Assembly: GCF_022581195.2 (NCBI RefSeq)
Contig: NC_061466.1
Location: 8,804,001-8,868,000 of the forward strand
DNA from: Helicoverpa zea
Taxonomy: Eukaryota; Arthropoda; Insecta; Lepidoptera; Noctuidae
Direction: 5' to 3'
Length of the DNA stretch: 64,000 bases
A program made the translations under genes and the position numbers. The notes beneath the pieces were generated by a model. That model searched no databases, was not told where the DNA came from, and saw only the letters and a program-made list of their open reading frames with translations. This document shows positions 58,601-64,000 of this stretch, in pieces; positions within the stretch are counted from its first letter, which is position 1, and every line of letters begins with the position of its first letter.

Positions 58601-61600
58601 ATTCTCCATGAAGAGTCACTTTACAAGGCCTGAGCCATTTGCCCAGTGGTAGGAGTGGTTAGAATAGATTCTTTACTTCACTCTTAACACGAAATTAAAA
58701 TATTTTTGAAATCGGTCCCAGGGGTCCCGAGAAAAACCGGTTCAAATGTTCTCCTTAGATAGTCACTTAACAAAGTCTTTGGCATTTGCCCAGTAGTGGG
58801 AGTGGTCAAAATAGGTTCTTTACTTCACTCTTAACATGAAATCCAAATATTTTTGAAATCGGTCCCTGGGGTCCGGAGAAAAACCGGTTCTAATATTCCA
58901 CATGAACAGTCGCTTTACAAAGCTTGTGTCATTTGCCCAGTAGTGGGAGTGATTGAAATAGGTTCCTTACTTCACTTTTAACATGAAATTAAAATATTTT
59001 TGAAATCGGTCCCAGGGGTCCCGAGAAGAACCGGTTCAAATTTTCTCCTTAGATAGTCACTTAACAAAGTCTTTGGCATTTGCCCAGTAATAGGAGTGGT
59101 TGGAATAGATTCTTTACTTCACTCTTAACAAGGAATTAAAATATTTTTGAAATCGGTCCCAGGGGTCCCGAGGAAAACCGGTTTAAATGTTCCACATGAA
59201 CAGTCTGTTTACAAAGCCTATGCCATTTGCCCAGTAGTGGAAGTGGTTGGAATAGGTTCTTTAATTCACTCTTAACAAGAAATCAAAATATTTTTGAAAT
59301 CGGTCCCAGGGGTCCCGAGAAATTAATCTGATAAGACTTTTCTGCCAAATAAGTCTTACTCATATGTATGTTGTCAATCTCAATGCTCAGGATCTCGCTG
59401 TCAGGATCCAGTACTGGAAAATGTTGGAATGGGTTTTTTTTTACTGTGATTTTCAAATAAATTCTAAAAGCGTTGGATTCTAATAAGAACTGACAATGAT
59501 TTTCTGAAAAAAAGGTAATTACCGCAATATTTTTGAATTTATGGTTTAAATCTACAAGGCGCCTGCGCTATGAGCTATCTTCTAAAAAAATCTTATCAAG
59601 ACGAATAAAATAAGCTCGAACATGAGGTAGTTAGTAGATACCGTTGAGGAGTTCCCTCGTCTCTCTGTCGTCTCCATTGTCAGGTCAGATCTTAACCTTT
59701 ACAGTTTTGTGGTGTCTGAGACATATACCCGAATGACAAGGTTTTACTCGATATGTGTCTACAATTTTCGAGAGTCGCTCCCGATTTTTTTTAGAGATTC
59801 CATCACCAGACCCTGGGCCGGATGACAAAGGAACCATTGAGGAAGTAAGCCCTTTCAAACAATAAAATAATTGTTGAAATCGGTTGGTAAACGACGGAGT
59901 TATGCACGTACAAACTTAAAAAGAATACAAATGAATTAAGAACCTCCTCCATTTTTGGAAGTCGGTTAAAAAAAAGTTGTCGTGTACAATACCTCGTATT
60001 TGTCAATCAATATAATTCATTTCAATTAAGGTAATAAAAGTGGAATAGTTAAGAGTTCGTAAGCTTATTTTATGTAATATTGAATAATAGTCAAACCATT
60101 TTTTCTCAGGACTCCCGGGATAGATTTCGAAATGCTTTGGTCTGGGACCTTATATAAGCCTATGGAACATAATACACTATGCAGTTACTGTGGGCAACAC
60201 TTGAGCCCAACTTCCATACAAAGAATAGCATTGTCCTTTGTAGTATTCTTGACTCTTGAATGGTATTTTTTTTTTTTTTATAAGCAGAATAATGTCTAAT
60301 TATAGGGTCACAACAAAACCACAGAAATGAGAAATAATCACTAATAAGATGCATCTCTTCGTTAAATAACTATTATTTTTATTTGCTACCTAAACTAATA
60401 GATAGGTAATTTAATAACGAACATTATGGTAATTTTATTTTTTTCAAACCACGAACATTTTATTTTATAAACATTTTAATCCAAAATATGAGCGTTCTCG
60501 CTACGTATTTCTTGCGCAGAGTTTGTATGGCGCAGAGGCTCAAGGTCATTTGCTCAGGGTACCGTCTTAATGGTAAGATTTACAGGTTGCTGATAATGTA
60601 TCGGATAGCTTATCTGACACATCTCGGATATTTGGAAGAAATTTTAAATGCTCCTTACCTGGCAGATAGCATTAACTATCAGATAACTAAGAGATGCTTT
60701 AAAGTAACCAGTGAAACCTAGCTTATACATTTTAATTGTTAGGCCCAAGTGTTCTTAAAACAACTGAAAATGTGAATGTGTGTGTGAAAATGGGTGTAAG
60801 TGTGTTACTGTTTGATAGCCCATTTATCAAGGAAGGATAACGGCTTTTTATCCGGGTGCACGGCTTTGGAACTTTGGATGTGCTTAGTGACTACAGGAGT
60901 GAGTCTGACTGTGCAAATGGAGCATAAAAAAGTACTTACTCAAAGACATCAACATAGATTTGGCAGTGGGAGGGTTAGAAGCTAAGCAGGCAGCTGGAAA
61001 CGCTACCTCATTGCTGTGGAACATTCGTAGCTCGTTCCTCTGAAATTATAATTCATTTACTTTATTTATCAATTTGTTGTAGGCATTAAAAACTTACCTA
61101 CTACTAGGTGCATATAAACATCACATATGTACTTTAAATATATGACTAATATTATTAAAACTAATACACAATAACACATATCACTTAAATCAGTTCAGTA
61201 GTTTTTGCGTGAAAGCGCTACAGGAACTACTTTGGAACACTACTTATTTTGACAGTCTAATTAACTCCAACCAGTAGGCACAATCTTTTTATGGATCCAT
61301 TAGCAGCTGATACATAAATAACAAGAATCATGCCCCATTCTTCCGCATTTCATTATTAAAATTAACAATTAAATTACTTAGGTGTATAATTGAAGTTTAC
61401 TTAAAACTTGATAGTGATTACACACATGCAACACACCAAATTGAACATGAATAAAGATGAAGCTATTTGTGTTTAATATTTCCTACTTATTACTTCCTAG
61501 TTAACTCACTAAAAAGGTTGAGTTGGTTTATGGGCCTGTGGTTTCTTTTAAGCATGCAGGTTATAAACCCAGTGCTGATTATTGATAATGGTGTTACATA

Positions 61601-63151
61601 ATAGTGTAGAACTGAAAACCCTCAAAAGAAATATTATGTACTACATTCCTATGGGAATCACCATATAATGTGATAAATAAATATTATGATAAATGAACTA
61701 ATAAATATTTTTCATTTTTCATAAAATAGATCATAGATCACAGAATGTTACAATTTTGTCTTTATAGCAACCAGACATTATTCCTGACACTTAGGCTCAA
61801 GCAATTTTTACCATGAATTTTCAAATTCAAGTTTCAGAATAAACAGTTGTTTTGAGAAAAACTGATCCATTATCTGTAAACAAGGGCTTTAGTAACTTCC
61901 TATAACTTGTTATATTAAGATAGATATTTGAGGTAAGTATATGTATAGAAACTTACAGGAGTTGGTGTGTTTATCCTATCTTCAACGGAGAGGCTCATCA
62001 GCAATTGTGGATGACAGCATTTACCTTCAGACTTCACACCGAGGAGTCTGTGCCATGAGTGTTTTACCTGAAAATGTATAAGTACTTCTAATTAAAAAAA
62101 CACGCAGTCTGAAGTTAAAATGGTGCTGGCCAGTAAAACAGTGGCTATTGTTATTGAACTGAATTACTATAGTTTTACTGTTCTAATAACTACTCTCTAA
62201 GAACACAGTTAGACTCAAATAGCTATCCATTGAATACCTTTGGCATTTCTTTTCACAGATCTTGTTGAGAAACTGCTTGTTTATAGTTAACTACTATTGA
62301 CTTCACAATAGTCAAATAAAAAGTGAACAAAACTGATTGAGCATATGTGGTGGGGCAAATATCTAACTTCAGCTATGCAAAGTTATATGCTTAGGATCTT
62401 CCTATATTCATGAGGGTACATACATTTGAATTCCCTAGACTATTACTACAATAAAGAAAGAAGGACCTACTTCTATATTCTTATGAGAAGGGCATGGCTG
62501 AGCACCTAGCAGGCTCAGTAGAAGGTATCCCACTTTGTCCTTACGTCCCTGTGTGCCCATCGTGTGCACCTCAACCTTGACAGGCACATTCTGTACTCGT
62601 AAACTGTAATTTTATGAAAATGATGTAATATATGGAGATGGTGGAAGACATTTTATTTAATGAAGGTAATTTAAAGAACATGAATAGATTTGAATAGCAA
62701 ATCTAAGGGTCAAGATAACATTTCTGACAGTATGTTTTGGTTCTGCTATCCATTTATTTGGAGGGATGTTTTTGTGGACAGAAGTGGCGAAAACTTAATG
62801 CTGGTTTATTTATTCATAGATATTTAACCGAATAAAGAAAAAAAAAAACGTTGTTAACTTGTTTACCTTCGAAACCTTCTTTTGTCTGCTTCCCAAACAA
62901 GTTCGGCGTCAAAAATAGGGGCATGTGAAGGTACTACAGGGTCCGTCTCTAACATATATCCATTGAGGGATCCACTTACTATAAACGGAGACCGCAGAAA
63001 CCCAAAACCCAAGCCTGAAAAAAATTATAAGAATATCAACAGCTGTTCAGGAACTTAATTCTTTAAGTTGACAATACATAATGTTAGAGGAGAATTTACC
63101 CTCTTTTACATGCAGGACAATCTGAATATTCGGTCCCCGTAACTCGTCCAT
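45914..63151 (-). CDS. Cep120: Cep120 centriole-elongation protein, 21 coding exons, 890 aa
   Basis: Rebuilt by hand; every intron is GT/AG and all phases agree. Exons 5' to 3': 63100-63151, 62867-63014, 62471-62603, 61957-62067, 60940-61039, 59360-59413, 58180-58328, 57736-57818, 57174-57328, 54206-54417, 53650-53822, 51042-51248, 49745-49800, 49543-49652, 48887-49069, 48274-48450, 47886-47972, 47258-47418, 46637-46767, 46308-46350, 45914-46061. Total 2,673 nt. The order is N-terminal C2 domain, second C2-like domain, short linker, long C-terminal coiled coil, as in CEP120, which works with CPAP and SPICE-type proteins in centriole elongation. Diagnostic blocks are SKSFFKEQWGRAVRELHLVK (exon 18) and the terminal NERINELIAQRDRLVQ with a final LNHEIRSLL. 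Human CEP120 is ~986 residues. Introns are packed with repeats. The exact 12/13 junction was chosen because only donor GTGGGT at 51041 keeps the frame open. Confidence 0.93.
47008..47222 (+). mobile_element. Full-length SINE-like repeat with perfect 15-bp target duplications
   Basis: TGTCTTTAGTTCAAT occurs at 47008-47022 and 47208-47222 and brackets a 185-bp body: CATCATTCTCCGAGCC, ACTATGTTGGGGTCGGCTTC, CAGTCTAACCGGATG, CCCCTTGGTTAGACTGG, CTGACTACCCGTGACAAC. GGGTCGGCTTCC is a degenerate B-box candidate. It is the reference copy for the fragments at 21875 and 31005 and sits in Cep120 intron 18, 35 bp from exon 18. Confidence 0.9.
48769..48813. repeat. Perfect 45-bp palindrome
   Basis: Arm ACTCCCCCAGTCATGGCATT + GC (48769-48790) is exactly mirrored at 48792-48813 around one central A, and GCAATGCCAT recurs directly after at 48814. 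It lies in Cep120 intron 15. Confidence 0.95.
49275..49395. repeat. SINE body fragment related to 33035-33190
   Basis: AAATCGCCTCCG, then GAGCAAGCGTGGTGATTAAC and ACAGTGGGACAATAAA parallel the SINE body at 33.05-33.1 kb. It lies in Cep120 intron 14. Confidence 0.55.
49745..53822 (-). CDS. Cep120: Cep120 exons 11-13: linker in place of the third C2 domain
   Basis: Residues ~400-544. Ser/Thr- and charge-rich sequence (RRREAVPQEHILDFRAG, GGVAYTNLSATNTARYKTAS) with one short amphipathic segment STEIAELIKKMYESLTVSQE. The third C2 domain that follows C2B in vertebrate CEP120 is not recognisable; these ~145 residues are too few and too low in hydrophobic strands. Intron 11 between exons 11 and 12 carries the 35-bp minisatellite. 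Confidence 0.8.
49872..50853. mobile_element. Dispersed element with GCGAGC modules (copy 2)
   Basis: Runs from CCAGTAGCGGGGCAAGACC to CCTAGCGCCGCCTCTG, so the tips are roughly inverted CAGWRGCGG. Modules with GCGAGCGAAGCGAGCGCG and GAGTTTTGGGAC occur at about 50260, 50545 and 50660; the same module is in 2250-3165. It lies wholly within Cep120 intron 12. No intact ORF. Confidence 0.6.
51423..53350. repeat. 35-bp minisatellite, 55 near-identical copies
   Basis: The decamer AGGCTCGCGA recurs every 35 bp from 51431 to 53321 (54 steps, no indels), giving 55 copies. Only five single-base variants are visible: 51538, 51567, 51707, 52040 and 52919. Each unit is GGCAGGCTCGC, a 7-nt GATGACA loop, GCGAGGCTGCC, then GCGCGT, so the two 11-mers form a stem with one mismatch; the 51538 variant makes it perfect. 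35 is not a multiple of 3 and the minus strand has no stop in the unit, so every minus frame stays open; the plus strand carries TGA in every unit. It lies in Cep120 intron 11. Confidence 0.98.
53435..53640 (+). repeat. Common moth non-LTR tail-like repeat
   Basis: CTATACTAATATTATAAAGC, TTTGTTTGTTTGAGCGCG, AAACTACTGGACCGATC, then AGCCCATTTATCGAGGAAGG and CTTTTTATCCGGG. This is a frequent moth interspersed sequence. Fragments of the same family lie at 48060-48180, 57550-57680 and 60815-60860 in other Cep120 introns. Confidence 0.7.
54206..59413 (-). CDS. Cep120: Cep120 exons 6-10: second C2-like domain
   Basis: Residues ~182-399. LIRIGAGKQLFVLSFVIGAV plus ENLDLLLPD (exons 7-8) aligns with the start of the CEP120 C2B region. 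SRYFAECPHLVTRVCAAEND with VGICSMDLRKLIP (exons 9-10) and RRPFVDVEMSLKYLGV (exon 10) match its later strands. Introns here hold the 147-bp repeat array (intron 6) and a broken transposase (intron 9). The 97-codon open frame at 54185-54478 is exon 10 read through both splice sites. Confidence 0.88.
55137..56520 (-). pseudogene. Broken DDE-type transposase with SWIM-like C-terminus
   Basis: Minus-strand pieces in transposase order: a helix-turn-helix-like block (KLRTGESNERLSTLFNISRR, TLERKLAIARQCL) and the start of a DDE domain (FGNEENTKAIVIADMQMKY) at 56160-56510; then the C-terminal region (RENELNYLAACNIHH, LLRGRIQSRDVRARTYYVYI) at 55763-56010; then CSCLTGRRTVGSCAHIISII, a CxC...CxH SWIM-like zinc motif, at 55137-55278. 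The catalytic core between the first two pieces is missing and in-frame stops are present, so it is inactive. The frame between the last two pieces is interrupted by the MITE at 55282-55759. It lies in Cep120 intron 9. The family resembles DDE_Tnp4-like eukaryotic transposases. Confidence 0.65.
55282..55759. mobile_element. 478-bp MITE inserted in the transposase pseudogene (TTA/TAA target)
   Basis: Ends GGGTCATGGCACAGTATAGC and the complement of AGGTCATAGCACATTATAGC are inverted for ~40 bp. TAA flanks both sides (55279-55281 and 55760-55762), as for PIF/Harbinger elements. Removing the element and one TAA restores the transposase reading frame exactly across the YYCSC site, which proves the insertion. 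The interior is rich in CGCGC, like the MITE at 44282. The 68-codon ORF at 55396-55602 is part of it. Confidence 0.85.
56668..56930. repeat. Dispersed repeat (CACGAGGTAGTTTAC family), copy 2
   Basis: CGAATAATATAAGCCCAAAC, ACGAGGTAGTTTAC and GAGTTCCCTCGACCTTCTC match 31185-31340 almost base for base. It continues with CGATTTCTCAGGGTTTCCATC, which the 59.6-kb copy also has in diverged form. Cep120 intron 9. Confidence 0.75.
58470..59325. repeat. 147-bp tandem repeat, about six copies
   Basis: The GAAATCGGTCCC block starts at 58561, 58708, 58855, 59002, 59149 and 59296, exactly 147 bp apart each time. Units also share CCGAGAAAAACCGGTTCAAA, CATTTGCCCAGTAGTGGGAG and TTCTTTACTTCACTCTTAAC. The first unit is the most diverged. 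The array fills most of Cep120 intron 6 (58329-59359). Confidence 0.95.
59598..59975. repeat. Dispersed repeat (CACGAGGTAGTTTAC family), diverged copy 3
   Basis: CGAATAAAATAAGCTCGAAC, ATGAGGTAGTTAGTAG, GAGTTCCCTCGTCTCTC and CTCCATTGTCAGGTCAG follow the same order as the 31.2- and 56.7-kb copies. The end TTTTTGGAAGTCGGTTAAAA is a common tail in moth repeats. Cep120 intron 5. Confidence 0.7.
60940..63151 (-). CDS. Cep120: Cep120 exons 1-5: N-terminal C2 domain
   Basis: Residues 1-181. The protein opens with MDELRGPNIQIVLHVKEG, then LETDPVVPSHAPIFDAELVW (exon 2) and LRVQNVPVKVEVHTMG with DKVGYLLLSLLGAQP (exon 3), then a final beta strand CCHPQLLMSLSVED (exon 4). This follows the strand pattern of the CEP120 C2A domain, the tubulin/CPAP-binding part of the human protein. 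Exon 5 starts a linker. The start ATG at 63151 is the first in the exon; no upstream coding is needed. Confidence 0.9.
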
Positions 63152-64000
63152 TTATATTTTATTCGAAATACAACAAAAAATTATAAAAATTCAAATCAAA
63201 AGCAACTGTAAACATTGCTTTCCAAAATCAAAGTTGACACATCAATAGTGGTGTTGCTAACATGAATAACTGTGAATAACCTTTTCTGGAAGCAGTTGCC
63301 ACACATAAATATACACTTCGTTACATTGAATGTGTTAATGAAAAACAAATTATTTTTATTTTAATCTTACTTATATATAATTTCACCCGTTATTAATCTC
63401 AATACTTCGTAGCTGATTCAATTCACATCTTTAATTTGTTTAAGTCGACAACAACTAACAACATTGTCAAAGGACGAAACAATTAAAAAATAAAATATTT
63501 ATTCAGTCAAGTAATCATCTCATTAATTAAAATCTAATTAAGTTATAAGATTTATTAATGTATTAACTTAAATTAAATTCTGTTTCCGTCTTTTTATTTA
63601 TATTATCATCAAAAAAATCACGTCTTGCAAAGGTGTTTGAAAGTTTTTGGATTGATTATATTTATTTGATTATTTTGTTTCCGTAAAAATGACAGTATTT
63701 TCATAAGCACTTTCGACATTGTGTTTTGGATGGATGAATTTCTTTGAATACGATATCTTATAAATAATTTAAGCCTACAAAATATGTGTCAATAATTTTT
63801 CATAGATTTTATACGTTTAAAAACCTTTCAAACTTAAATAAACTGCAATGAAGAAGTTTTTGTTTGAATACAAATCTAAAACTACAAGGGGTCGTTGTCA
63901 ATCAGAAACGAGCACTGCAATAAGGTAAACAATCGTTTTCTGACTATTTAGCTCAAATGATTATAAACTACCCGAGAAGTATGTCGTAAATTAGAATCAA
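63152..64000. other. Region upstream of Cep120
   Basis: Probable Cep120 5' UTR and promoter just beyond 63152, then AT-rich DNA without recognisable features to the end of the window. Confidence 0.4.

Overview
The window is insect nuclear DNA, most likely from a moth (Lepidoptera, perhaps noctuid-like). The reasons are an AT-rich background, spliced genes with GT/AG introns and AATAAA polyadenylation signals, an arthropod-specific Cp190 orthologue, and dense small transposons and SINE-like repeats of types I recognise from moth genomes. There are no bacterial operons, CRISPR arrays or convincing free-standing tRNA/rRNA genes.

Four host genes are supported. (1) 3532-4536, minus strand: an unrecognised 334-residue proline- and arginine-rich protein with an acidic tail; a splice acceptor lies directly before its ATG. 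(2) 35845-40335, plus strand: Cp190, a BTB plus zinc-finger chromatin insulator and centrosome protein, in one coding exon behind a 5'-UTR intron. (3) 42506-43183, minus strand: Ube2j2, a tail-anchored ER ubiquitin-conjugating enzyme, convergent with Cp190. (4) 45914-63151, minus strand: Cep120, a centriole protein. I rebuilt it as 21 coding exons (890 codons plus stop) that join in frame with GT/AG borders throughout.

The left 35 kb apart from gene 1 is intergenic and filled with mobile-element wreckage. 16.9-21.7 kb is a stack of nested elements. It includes pieces of a LINE with C-terminal CCHC and endonuclease-like motifs, and other parts of what looks like the same LINE family lie at 29.7-30.1 and 30.6-30.8 kb. 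25.35-26.1 kb is a fold-back element with 8-bp target duplications. 31.7-32.65 kb holds interleaved inverted MITE copies. 33.25-34.34 kb is a terminal-inverted-repeat element into which an R1-like LINE tail inserted, leaving a 15-bp target duplication.

The Cep120 introns carry the most unusual tandem DNA: 55 nearly identical copies of a 35-bp hairpin-forming unit (intron 11), which leaves all minus-strand frames open and creates two false ~675-residue ORFs, and about six copies of an exact 147-bp period (intron 6). They also carry a broken DDE-type transposase split by a 478-bp MITE (intron 9), a SINE with perfect 15-bp target duplications (intron 18) and a perfect 45-bp palindrome (intron 15). 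I found no clear new defence or metabolic system; the novelty is in these repeats, the C-terminal motif triplet of Cp190, and the apparent absence of a third C2 domain in Cep120.
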